NCBI GenBank assembly: GCA_001914955.1 | Contig: MNDM01000040.1 | Coordinates: 1-33,371 of the forward strand | Origin: Nitrospirae bacterium 13_2_20CM_2_62_8 | GTDB lineage: Bacteria > Nitrospirota > Nitrospiria > Nitrospirales > Nitrospiraceae | Direction of reading: 5' to 3' | DNA: 33,371 nt | In this document: positions 9,345-17,286 of the stretch, in pieces | How the letters are laid out: each line of letters starts with the position of its first letter | How positions within the stretch are numbered: the stretch's first letter is position 1 | Position numbers and translations under genes: made by a program | Notes under the pieces: generated by a model | What the model was told of the DNA's origin: nothing | Seen by the model: only the letters and a program-made list of their open reading frames with translations | Databases searched by the model: none

Positions 9345-10223
9345 TCACTCGATATTCTGCACCTGCTCCCGGACCTTTTCCAGTTCGGACTTGATCTGCA
9401 CGACGTGCGTCGAGATCTCCGCATCATTGGCCTTGGACCCGATCGTGTTGACCTCTCGCCCCATTTCCTGGAGCAGAAAATCCAGAGTCTTCCCCACCGG
9501 CCCCCGGCTGTTCAGCGCCGCGGTGAATTGCGCGAGATGGGACTCGAGCCTGGTCAGTTCTTCGGTCACGTCGCACCGATCCGCGTAGAGCGCAATTTCC
9601 TGATGGAGGCGTCCCGAATCAGCCTGTCCTGAGCCGACCAGCTTCTCCACTCTGGCCTTCATGCGTTCGAAATACTCCTGAACCACCAGCGGCGTTCTCG
9701 TCGCGATGCTGGCCGCGGCCTGGCGAACGACCTGCATTCGGCTTTTGGCGTCGCGCGCGAGGGCCGCGCCCTCACGCCGGCGCATCGCGTCGAGATCGGC
9801 CAAGGCGCCGGTCATCAAACGCCTGACGATCCCGGTCATCCGCCGGTCGACGACCGGCTGATCCGACACCGAGACGATATCCCTGAACCCCGCGAGAAGC
9901 GCCACGTCGATCGTTCCGCCGAGACGGAGGTCCTGCTTCAGATCGCCAAGGAGACGATGGTACTGCTTGGCGAGGGAGCGGTCAAGGCTGATGGTTCTTC
10001 CGCTGTCCTTCCCGCCATGCAGCGAGACCGCCAGTTCGACCCGTCCGCGCGTGCAACGACGCTGGATCCTCCGCTTGAAGTCGTCCTCCAGAGAAGACAG
10101 CGCTCTCGGCAGACGGATAACGACCTCGCAGAAACGGTGGTTGACGGAACGCAACTCCGCCACCACCGAGCCGCCGCGCCAGACGGCCTCCCGCCTTCCA
10201 TAGCCGGTCATGCTGGTGATCAT
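9345..10223 (-). CDS. YicC/YloC-family endoribonuclease
   Basis: The family was long known as a stress-induced protein (YicC, YloC) and includes metal-dependent endoribonucleases acting on small RNAs and mRNA. The 292-residue product has the signature N-terminus MITSMTGYGRREA and ELRSVNHRFCEVVIRLPR. The C-terminal DUF1732 region reads TRLESHLAQFTAAL, then PVGKTLDFLLQEMGREVNTI and GSKANDAEISTHVVQIKSEL, with the conserved Glu and His residues present. The ATG at 10223 overlaps the nth stop as ATGA and gives exactly the family length. yicC-gmk-rpoZ order is common in bacteria. It should act in the cytosol. Confidence 0.94.
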   Translation of the reverse strand: MITSMTGYGRREAVWRGGSVVAELRSVNHRFCEVVIRLPRALSSLEDDFKRRIQRRCTRGRVELAVSLHGGKDSGRTISLDRSLAKQYHRLLGDLKQDLRLGGTIDVALLAGFRDIVSVSDQPVVDRRMTGIVRRLMTGALADLDAMRRREGAALARDAKSRMQVVRQAAASIATRTPLVVQEYFERMKARVEKLVGSGQADSGRLHQEIALYADRCDVTEELTRLESHLAQFTAALNSRGPVGKTLDFLLQEMGREVNTIGSKANDAEISTHVVQIKSELEKVREQVQNIE

Positions 10224-10927
10224 CGTGGTCGCTTGCCCGCCCAGTTGCACTCCGAGTACACGGCGCATTCCTCACACTTCGGCTTCCGAGCCACACAGAC
10301 ATACCGACCGTGCAAGAGGAGCCTCTGCGAGCCCAGTGTCCAGGCTCGGCGAGGGATGAGCTGCTGCAGCGCGTGCTCGATTCGCGTCGGATCCCCGCTT
10401 GCCGCCAATCCGAGTCGCTGCGAGACCCGTTTCACATGGGTGTCCACGACCACGGCCGGCTTTCCGAAACAGGTCCCCAGGATCACGTTGGCGGTCTTCC
10501 TCCCGACACCTGGGAGCGTCACGAGCGCGTCCATGGTGTCCGGCACCTCCCCGCTGAACTGCTCGGTCAGCACGCGGCCGCAGGCGACGAGATTTCGCGC
10601 CTTGCTCTTGTAGAATCCGGTCGGCCGGATGATCGCCTCGAGCTGAGCGGGATCGGCTCCAGCGTAATCCACTGCCCGGCGGTAGCGGCTGAACAACTTC
10701 GGCGTGACCTGATTGACCCGTTGATCGGTGCATTGAGCGGACAGGATCGTCGACACCAGCAATTGCAAGTGGTTTCGGTGCGACAGCTCAACTTTTGCCT
10801 GAGGAATGCTCCGCTCCAGGGCCGCCAGAATCCGCGTCACGCGTTTCCGGCCTGAACGCCCGGGCCCTGTGGCCTGCTGCTGCCCACCCCGATTCCCACG
10901 CATCCGGATCGCACCCGTGTCGATCAC
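10220..10927 (-). CDS. nth: Endonuclease III
   Basis: Nth is a DNA glycosylase/AP lyase that removes oxidised pyrimidines. The helix-hairpin-helix LPGVGRKTANVIL carries the catalytic Lys, VVDTHVKRVSQRLG carries the catalytic Asp, and the C-terminal [4Fe-4S] loop has four Cys in C-x6-C-x2-C-x5-C spacing (CVARKPKCEECAVYSEC). Two starts compete: GTG at 10927, overlapping the hflX stop as GTGA, and ATG at 10903; I list the former because 4-bp overlaps recur in this operon, but the extra eight residues are not conserved. Product is 235 or 227 residues; the N-terminus is Arg/Gly/Gln-rich and longer than the E. coli protein. Confidence 0.94.
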   Translation of the reverse strand: MIDTGAIRMRGNRGGQQQATGPGRSGRKRVTRILAALERSIPQAKVELSHRNHLQLLVSTILSAQCTDQRVNQVTPKLFSRYRRAVDYAGADPAQLEAIIRPTGFYKSKARNLVACGRVLTEQFSGEVPDTMDALVTLPGVGRKTANVILGTCFGKPAVVVDTHVKRVSQRLGLAASGDPTRIEHALQQLIPRRAWTLGSQRLLLHGRYVCVARKPKCEECAVYSECNWAGKRPR

Positions 10928-12654
10928 CGTTCGCCGATTCCGCTCCCGACTGAAGACGATGCCACCCTGATCGGGCCGGCATGCGCCAGCCGGAACTGCT
11001 GAAACCGATCCGCCAGAGTCCGCTCGAGGCAGTCGGTCAACGGCGTCAGCGTCGTCGGCTGGAGCGCCGAGATGCCGAGCGCCCGGTACCGGTGACACAG
11101 CGCCTCCGCCTCTTCCGGGGCCAGTCGGTCGCATTTATTGAAGACCAGCAGCCGGGGCATCCGTTCCAGCTCAAGCTCGGACAGGATCGCCTCGACCGAC
11201 TCGACCTGTCCTTGTAGGTCCCTGGCGCTCGCGTCCACGAGATGCACCAAGAGATCGGCATCGCGGAGCTCTTCCAGAGTGGTACGGAACGCCCCCATGA
11301 GATCCTTCGGCAGATCGCGAATGAATCCGACCGTATCCGTGATGATCACCTCCCGGTCGCGGGGGAAACGTAACCGGCGACTGGAGGTATCCAGCGTTTC
11401 GAACGGACGATCCTGGACCGACACATGGCTCTCCGTGAGCGCGTTCAATAGAGTGGATTTTCCGGCGTTGGTGTACCCGACGATGGAAATGATGGGTACC
11501 ATCCGGCGGAACCGGCGACCGCGTCGCTGGTCTCGGTGACGCGCGAACGCGCCGAGCTCGCGCTCGAGGTGGGCGATCCGATCGCGAACCCGGCGCCGGT
11601 CGGTTTCCAGCTTGGTCTCGCCGGGTCCCCGTCCTCCGATGCCGCCGCCCAACCGCGACAGCGCGGTGCTCTTCCCTGACAACCGGGGCAGCAAGTAGCG
11701 AAGCTGCGCCAGCTCAACCTGAATCTTCCCTTCGCGGCTGTGAGCCCGACGAGCGAAGATGTCCAGGATCACCTGCGTCCGATCGATGACCTTCATCTCG
11801 GTCACTTCAGCGATCGTCCTGATCTGGGCCGCCGTCAGATCTTGATCAAAAATGAGCAGGTCCGCGCCGCGTTGCAAGGCCTTGATCACCACTTCCTTGA
11901 GCTTGCCGCTACCCAGGAGGTATTTCGGGTGAATGTCCTGGGAGCGCTGGACCACCGACTCCAACACCGTGATCTCATCCGAGCGGACCAACTCGGCCAG
12001 CTCTTCCAACCGCTCCTCTTGATCCCCGCGGCTCCGCGTCGAGACGCTGATCAGGATCGCGGACTCCTGGCCGTCTTGCACGACATGGTCGGAGGCCACA
12101 CGCGTCAACTCCGTTTCCAGCGCGTCCACGAAGGCCTCGCATTCCAACTGGAAGGAGTGGAACGGAGACGGGGCCCACACGTCGTAGACCTGCCCCCGTG
12201 GATTCGGCGGCAGGATATGAGCCAGGGACACATCGGCCGGCAACCCGTCGGGCCCCACGCCGATGGCGACGATCAGATCCAGTCGAAGGAGCGCCAGGTC
12301 GGTCAAGTCATCTTGCGTGAGCGGCTCGTTGTGGAGGTGCGTATGGACCAGCCTGACACCCCGCAACAACCGGCGCCCCAAACGGAATCTGGACAGGTCG
12401 GTGAGCACCAGTTCCCGCACGCTTCCGACGATCACCTGCTCGATAGCCCCGCGGCGGGTAATCACGAGCCCGATCTGGCGCCGGATCTCGTGGGATAATT
12501 CCGTGCAGGTCCTGGCCAGCTCCGGGGTGATCACTTTGTCGACCGGCACCCGGCGGCGGTACAGGTGCTCCAGCCGCACCAGGTGATTGGCCTTCAGCCC
12601 GTTGATATTTCCTTGTACGGTCGGGATCTTAGCTTCTCCTTGCAGCCGTCGCAT
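10924..12654 (-). CDS. hflX: GTPase HflX (long, N-terminally extended form)
   Basis: HflX is a ribosome-associated GTPase that splits or rescues stalled 70S ribosomes under stress. The order is an extra N-terminal domain of about 180 residues, the HflX nucleotide-binding-like domain (SGKLKEVVIKALQRGADLL, then DRTQVILDIFARRAHS), the linker GGGIGGRGPGETKLETDRRR, and the GTPase domain. The GTPase has G1 GYTNAGKST, G3 DTVGF and G4 NKCD. At 576 residues it exceeds the E. coli protein by about 150; the extended form occurs in several phyla. Start choice is uncertain. ATG 12654 is the nearest normal start and lies inside tsaD, but AAGGAG (12636-12641) sits eight bases before an in-frame ATC at 12627, one base after the tsaD stop, and the conserved GNINGLKANHL region begins just after. 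Confidence 0.93.
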   Translation of the reverse strand: MRRLQGEAKIPTVQGNINGLKANHLVRLEHLYRRRVPVDKVITPELARTCTELSHEIRRQIGLVITRRGAIEQVIVGSVRELVLTDLSRFRLGRRLLRGVRLVHTHLHNEPLTQDDLTDLALLRLDLIVAIGVGPDGLPADVSLAHILPPNPRGQVYDVWAPSPFHSFQLECEAFVDALETELTRVASDHVVQDGQESAILISVSTRSRGDQEERLEELAELVRSDEITVLESVVQRSQDIHPKYLLGSGKLKEVVIKALQRGADLLIFDQDLTAAQIRTIAEVTEMKVIDRTQVILDIFARRAHSREGKIQVELAQLRYLLPRLSGKSTALSRLGGGIGGRGPGETKLETDRRRVRDRIAHLERELGAFARHRDQRRGRRFRRMVPIISIVGYTNAGKSTLLNALTESHVSVQDRPFETLDTSSRRLRFPRDREVIITDTVGFIRDLPKDLMGAFRTTLEELRDADLLVHLVDASARDLQGQVESVEAILSELELERMPRLLVFNKCDRLAPEEAEALCHRYRALGISALQPTTLTPLTDCLERTLADRFQQFRLAHAGPIRVASSSVGSGIGER

Positions 12655-13576
12655 TGTCGGTACAATACGCCGCGGGGGGGAGAGCCAATCGAATGCCAGC
12701 CGACTCCGCCCGCGAAGCCAGCCGCGCGCGGAGCCTCGAGTTCGCCGACACGCCCCCCACGACGGCCAAGGCCCGAACCTGACATCGTCGAACCGCGTCA
12801 AACGCTTTCTCCACCAGCACCTCCACGATCGCTTCCTGAAAACTGGCCGCCACATCCCCCACAGGCCGCGGCCGTCCTGACCGGTCGAGGTCCCGCAGAT
12901 AGTACAACAACGCGGTCTTGATCCCGCTGAAGCTGAAATCCAGGCCGCCTTGTTTCAGATAGGGACGCGGGAAGCGAATCGCGCCCGCATCACCCGTTCG
13001 GGCCAACCGATCGATGGCCGGGCCACCCGGATACCCCAGTTCCAGCATCTTCGCCGCCTTGTCGAACGCCTCGCCGGCGGCGTCATCCAACGTGCGACCG
13101 AGCAACTGACAGGATCTGTTCCGGCTCACCAGATACAAATGGGTATGCCCGCCCGAGACCACCAGCGTCACGCACGGCGTCGGAAAGTCGGGTTGATCGA
13201 TCCATGCCGACGCCAGATGGCCTTCCAGATGGTTGACCCCGATCAACGGGATCTGCATCGCATAAGCCAGCGCCTTGCCAAAACTCACTCCCACCAGGAG
13301 CGCGCCCGCGAGACCGGGCCCGCGGGTGACGGCGATCGCGTTCAGATCGGACCAGTCAATCGTCGCCCGCCTCATCGCCTCTAAGACCACCGCTTCCACG
13401 GTCTCGATGTGCCGGCGCGCCGCCAGCTCCGGCACCACTCCCCCATACGGTCCGTGCACCTCATCCTGGGAGGACAAGACGCTGGAAGCGACATGGCCCT
13501 GGCCCGTTACGACCGCTGCCGCGGTTTCATCACAGGAGGTTTCAAGGCCGAGGATTGTGGGGGCTGGTGACGGCAC
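12629..13576 (-). CDS. tsaD: tRNA N6-threonylcarbamoyladenosine transferase, C-terminally shortened
   Basis: TsaD transfers threonylcarbamoyl to A37 of ANN-decoding tRNAs in the TsaBDE complex. The sequence has the ASKHA fold: ILGLETSCDETAAAVV at the start, the metal-binding HxxxH in GVNHLEGHLASA, SGGHTHLYLV, the PGGPAIDRLA segment, GGVSANSRLRARL, and the final metal-ligand Asp in YCTDNA. The start is GTG at 13576, just before the first strand. After CTDNA the frame ends in six residues (TAARRS) at a TAA, so the product is 315 residues; family members normally continue with AMI(A/G)-type helix residues and 20-35 more. The missing part caps the C-terminal lobe, so activity is uncertain. The stop is embedded in the ribosome-binding region of hflX. 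Confidence 0.92.
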   Translation of the reverse strand: MPSPAPTILGLETSCDETAAAVVTGQGHVASSVLSSQDEVHGPYGGVVPELAARRHIETVEAVVLEAMRRATIDWSDLNAIAVTRGPGLAGALLVGVSFGKALAYAMQIPLIGVNHLEGHLASAWIDQPDFPTPCVTLVVSGGHTHLYLVSRNRSCQLLGRTLDDAAGEAFDKAAKMLELGYPGGPAIDRLARTGDAGAIRFPRPYLKQGGLDFSFSGIKTALLYYLRDLDRSGRPRPVGDVAASFQEAIVEVLVEKAFDAVRRCQVRALAVVGGVSANSRLRARLASRAESAGIRLALPPAAYCTDNATAARRS

Positions 13577-13661
13577 CTGATCGCTTTCGTTCAGTGAAGG
13601 GGCCCGTGGGGTGTTGGGACACGGAGCGAGAAGGCGCCGATGACCTGCCGAGACAGAACGA

Positions 13662-13688
13662 CCCTCGTACCGATGAACGCTACGAGGG
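13662..13688. terminator. Hairpin between clpC and tsaD, possible weak terminator
   Basis: CCCTCGTA (13662-13669) pairs with TACGAGGG (13681-13688) around an 11-base loop. On the minus strand it is followed by TCGTTCTGTC, which is only mildly T-rich, so termination after clpC would be partial. No clear promoter for tsaD was found in the remaining gap (13577-13738). Confidence 0.35.
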
Positions 13689-13738
13689 CCGTCACACCGT
13701 CCGTGACAGAATCCTGTGTGGCACGGAGGAGGGCCACG

Positions 13739-16168
13739 TCAGACCCCCGCCATGGCCTCCTCTTCGACAAACGCCGGCAGGTCATCCTTGAGCACGACCT
13801 TGATCTTGCGCGAGTCCTTGAACCGTCCCTTGATCAATTCTTCCGAGAGCGGATCGCCAATGCGCTTTTGTATGGTGCGACGCATCGGTCGCGCGCCATA
13901 GAGCGGCTGGTAGCCTTCTTTGATCAACCAAGTCTTGACATCCTCGCCGATCTCAAGTTGCACCCCACGCTCCACCAACCGGACGTTGAGCTCTCTGATC
14001 AGGATATCCAGGATGCCCATGAGATGCTCTTTGACAAGCTGATGGAAGACCACCACTTCGTCGATTCGGTTGAGGAACTCCGGGCTGAACGTCCGACGCA
14101 ATTCAGCCAACACCTCCTCCTTCATGCGTTGATCGTGGTCACTCTGCTCCGTCCGGTGGAATCCGAGCGACACGCCTTTCTGGATAAGCTTGGTCCCCAG
14201 GTTGGAGGTCATGATGACCACGCTGTTCTTGAAATCGACCTTCCGACCCAGGCTGTCGGTCAGCACGCCGTCGTCCAGGACTTGCAAGAGCACGTTGAAG
14301 ATATCAGGATGGGCCTTCTCGATTTCATCAAACAGCACGACCGAGTACGGACGACGACGCACCTTTTCGGTCAGCTGTCCGCCTTCCTCATACCCGACAT
14401 AGCCCGGCGGGGCTCCGAACAGACGCGAGCTGGTGAACTTCTCCTGGTACTCCGACATGTCGATACGAATCAACGCGTCTTCGGTGTTGAAGAGGAACTC
14501 TGCCAGAGCCCGGGCCAGCTCCGTCTTTCCCACCCCCGTGGGTCCCAGGAAGATGAACGATCCGATGGGCTTCTTGGCTTCCTTCAGACCGGCGCGTGAC
14601 CGGCGGATCGCCCGGCAGACCGCCGAGATCGCTTCCTCCTGCCCCACGATCCGCTTGTGGAGAAAATTCTCCATGTGAAGGAGCTTGGAGGATTCTTCCT
14701 CCTCCAGTTTGAACAGAGGGATCCCGGTGATCTTCGAGACCACATAGGCCACATCTTCCTTCGTGATGACCGGCTTCTGCTTCTCCTGGTTCTTCTTCCA
14801 CTCCCGCTTGGACTCATCCAACAATTTCCGTAACCGTTCCTCCTCTTCCCGGAACTTCACCGCTTCTTCGAAGTTCTGCAGCGAGATGGCCAGCTCTTTC
14901 TCGCGAGAGATCTTCTTCAGCTCCTGCTCCAGCGCCTTGAGTTCACCGGGCAAGGAGTAGGTCTGCAACTTCGCCCGAGACCCCGTTTCGTCGATCAGAT
15001 CAATCGCTTTGTCGGGCAGGAACCGATCCGTGATGTAGCGGTCCGACAGCTTGACCGCCTCGACAATGGCCTCTTCGCTGATCTCCACCCCATGATGCTC
15101 TTCATACCGGTCCCGAAGCCCCTGGATGATCCGGACCGTCTCATCGAGGCTGGGAGGCTGGACATAAATGGGTTGAAAGCGCCGCTTCAGCGCGCCGTCC
15201 TTCTCGATATGTTTACGGTACTCATCGAGGGTCGTGGCCCCGATACACTGGATTTCGCCCCGGGACAGCGCCGGCTTGAGCATGTTCGAGGCGTCGATCG
15301 AGCCCTCGGCCGCGCCGGCACCCACAAGGGTGTGGAGCTCGTCGATAAAGATGATGATGTTCCCGGCCTGCACGATCTCCTTCATGACCACTTTCAGGCG
15401 TTCCTCGAACTGACCGCGGTATTTGGTACCGGCGACCAGCGACCCCAGATCCAAGGCGATGACCCGCCGTGAAAGAAGATTATCGGGAACTTCCGACAGC
15501 ACGATGCGCTGGGCCAACCCCTCCACGATCGCGGTCTTGCCGACGCCGGACTCACCGATCAAGGCCGGGTTGTTCTTGGTGCGGCGGCTGAGGATCTGCA
15601 ACACCCGCTCGATCTCGTCCGCCCTTCCGATGACCGGGTCCAACTGGCCTTCTTGCGCCAGCTGAGTCAGGTCGCGCCCGAATTCATCGAGCGCCGGGGT
15701 GTTGCTCTTGCGGTCCCGCTCACGGGGCGCAGACTTGCGAAGAAATGTGACGGTCAACTGTCTCGCCGTCAGCAGATTGGCGCCCAGGCTCCGGAGAATT
15801 TTTCCGCCGATGCCCTCTTCTTCCCTCAACAGCCCGAGCAAGAGATGCTCGCTCCCGATGTGGTTGTGGCCGAGCAACCGGGCCTCCTCGACGCCGTATT
15901 CGATGACTTTCTTGACGCGCGGGCTGAAGGGAATCTCACCGAACGTCATCGTGGTGCCGCCACCGGGCAGGTTCCGTTCGATCTCAAGCCGAATCTGCTC
16001 CGAGGAGAGACCCATCTTCTTGATGATCATGAGGGCGATCCCGTCCGACTCACGGAGGATAGCCAAGACCAAGTGTTCGGTCCCCAGATAATCGTTCTGG
16101 TGACGCTCAGCCTCCTCCCTCGCCAGGATGATGATCTTTCGACCCTTATCCGTGAATCGTTCGAACAT
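13739..16168 (-). CDS. clpC: ATP-dependent Clp protease ATP-binding subunit ClpC
   Basis: ClpC is the HSP100 unfoldase that feeds substrates to ClpP. The 809-residue product has two Clp-N repeats (1-145). AAA-1 carries Walker A GESGVGKT at 205-212. A middle region with a UVR-type motif ([19 protein letters not shown]) distinguishes ClpC from ClpB. AAA-2 has Walker A GPTGVGKT, followed by the D2-small domain. The ATG at 16168 follows AAGGAGG and yields the standard [11 protein letters not shown] start; the frame extends eight residues upstream to 16192 without support. It is transcribed from a near-consensus promoter (16232-16260), divergent from nadK. No mcsA, mcsB or ctsR is adjacent, so control differs from Bacillus. 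No CtsR operator was recognised. Confidence 0.95.
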   Translation of the reverse strand: MFERFTDKGRKIIILAREEAERHQNDYLGTEHLVLAILRESDGIALMIIKKMGLSSEQIRLEIERNLPGGGTTMTFGEIPFSPRVKKVIEYGVEEARLLGHNHIGSEHLLLGLLREEEGIGGKILRSLGANLLTARQLTVTFLRKSAPRERDRKSNTPALDEFGRDLTQLAQEGQLDPVIGRADEIERVLQILSRRTKNNPALIGESGVGKTAIVEGLAQRIVLSEVPDNLLSRRVIALDLGSLVAGTKYRGQFEERLKVVMKEIVQAGNIIIFIDELHTLVGAGAAEGSIDASNMLKPALSRGEIQCIGATTLDEYRKHIEKDGALKRRFQPIYVQPPSLDETVRIIQGLRDRYEEHHGVEISEEAIVEAVKLSDRYITDRFLPDKAIDLIDETGSRAKLQTYSLPGELKALEQELKKISREKELAISLQNFEEAVKFREEEERLRKLLDESKREWKKNQEKQKPVITKEDVAYVVSKITGIPLFKLEEEESSKLLHMENFLHKRIVGQEEAISAVCRAIRRSRAGLKEAKKPIGSFIFLGPTGVGKTELARALAEFLFNTEDALIRIDMSEYQEKFTSSRLFGAPPGYVGYEEGGQLTEKVRRRPYSVVLFDEIEKAHPDIFNVLLQVLDDGVLTDSLGRKVDFKNSVVIMTSNLGTKLIQKGVSLGFHRTEQSDHDQRMKEEVLAELRRTFSPEFLNRIDEVVVFHQLVKEHLMGILDILIRELNVRLVERGVQLEIGEDVKTWLIKEGYQPLYGARPMRRTIQKRIGDPLSEELIKGRFKDSRKIKVVLKDDLPAFVEEEAMAGV

Positions 16169-16231
16169 CCTTCCTCCTTCGTTCGTCGCCACGCGACGGA
16201 ATCGCAGGAACTCTTCGAAATCGTTGCCGTA

Positions 16232-16260
16232 ATTCTATCGGTCGGGCTATTGCCTGTCAA
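16232..16260 (-). promoter_or_regulatory. Near-consensus sigma70-type promoter for clpC
   Basis: Read on the minus strand, TTGACA (16255-16260) and TAGAAT (16232-16237) are exactly 17 bp apart. Transcription would start near 16225, giving a leader of about 57 bases before the AAGGAGG and ATG of clpC. The consensus match suggests strong constitutive expression. Confidence 0.75.
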
Positions 16261-16344
16261 GCCCTTCGTTCGGTTCTTCGCCGCATGCTCCGGAAATCTA
16301 CCGCAGCCGAGTCACCGCCAGCGTGCGTGGCGAGCGATCATTCG

Positions 16345-16374
16345 TTGACAAGAAAACGGACCTCCCGATACAAT
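16345..16374 (+). promoter_or_regulatory. Near-consensus sigma70-type promoter for nadK
   Basis: TTGACA (16345-16350) and TACAAT (16369-16374) are 18 bp apart. Transcription would start near 16381, about 50 bases before the nadK ATG at 16432. It is divergent from the clpC promoter, with about 85 bp between the two -35 boxes. Confidence 0.7.
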
Positions 16375-16431
16375 CCGACCCCACGTCTATTCGTCGCCCC
16401 GGTGCGTCACCGCCACGGGGAGCGGAGACCC

Positions 16432-17286
16432 ATGAAGACGATCGGCATCCTCACCAAGCCCAAGTTCCCCGACGTCAAGCACATCCTCACAGACCTCGTC
16501 GCCTGGCTTCGAGAGCGCAAGAAAGAGGTGGTGTTTGACGCGAAGACTGCCGCGCTCATCGGCGAATCCGCGTCGCACCCAAAAACGCAGCTCGCGACAC
16601 GGTCCGATATGGTCCTGGTGTTGGGCGGCGACGGAACCATGCTGAGCGCCGCGCGGCTCCTGGAGGAACGCGCCGTGCCCATCCTCGGGGTGAACATGGG
16701 AGGGCTGGGATTTCTCACGGAGATCACCCTCGACCAACTCTACCCGGCTCTCGAGAAGGTCTTCGCCCAGGAGTTCATGGTCGAGGAACGGCTGATGCTG
16801 CGTGCCGACATTCATCGCCACGGTGAGCACGTGGCGAAGGCGACGGTCCTGAACGACGTGGTCGTGAGCAAGGGCACCCTCGCCCGCATGATCGAGATTC
16901 AGATTCTGATCGACGGACAGTTCGTGACGCGTCTACGCGGGGACGGACTGATCGTCTCGACCCCGACCGGCTCCACCGCCTATTCGCTCTCCGCCGGCGG
17001 GCCGATCATCCACCCGACGGTCCAAGCCCTGATCCTCACCCCGATCTGTCCGCACACGCTGACCCACCGCCCGCTGCTGGTTCCCCGCGGCGTCGCCTTG
17101 GAGGTCACGCTGACCAGCCAGGTTGAGGGCGCGATGGCGACGTTCGACGGGCAGGTCGGCGTCGCCCTGGTGCAGGGCGACACGGTCGCCATCGCCGTCT
17201 CCGAGCACCGAACACAGCTCATCCGGCTCCCGGATCGGACGTACTATGACCTCTTGAGAAGAAAGCTGAAGTGGGGGGACAGCTAA
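16432..17286 (+). CDS. nadK: NAD kinase
   Basis: NadK phosphorylates NAD+ to NADP+ and sets the NADPH pool. The 284-residue protein contains the diagnostic GGDGTML loop, VNMGGLGFLTE, LNDVVVSKG and the DGLIVSTPTGSTAYSLSAGG stretch that binds NAD and the metal, in correct order and spacing. The ATG at 16432 is preceded by a GGGGAGCGGAG purine run and gives the standard KTIGILTKPKF first strand; the upstream open frame lies in the promoter region. Its TAA overlaps the stop of the convergent FAD oxidoreductase by 4 bp, and no bidirectional terminator is visible there. The neighbour is an NADPH-dependent type of flavoenzyme, a loose functional match. Confidence 0.95.
   Translation: MKTIGILTKPKFPDVKHILTDLVAWLRERKKEVVFDAKTAALIGESASHPKTQLATRSDMVLVLGGDGTMLSAARLLEERAVPILGVNMGGLGFLTEITLDQLYPALEKVFAQEFMVEERLMLRADIHRHGEHVAKATVLNDVVVSKGTLARMIEIQILIDGQFVTRLRGDGLIVSTPTGSTAYSLSAGGPIIHPTVQALILTPICPHTLTHRPLLVPRGVALEVTLTSQVEGAMATFDGQVGVALVQGDTVAIAVSEHRTQLIRLPDRTYYDLLRRKLKWGDS

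Noticed and set aside
12674-12680. Homopolymer (7 C on the minus strand) as a cause of the short TsaD
   Set aside because: The TsaD frame is correct both before and after the run (PPAAYCTDNA), so an indel here would not restore the tail.
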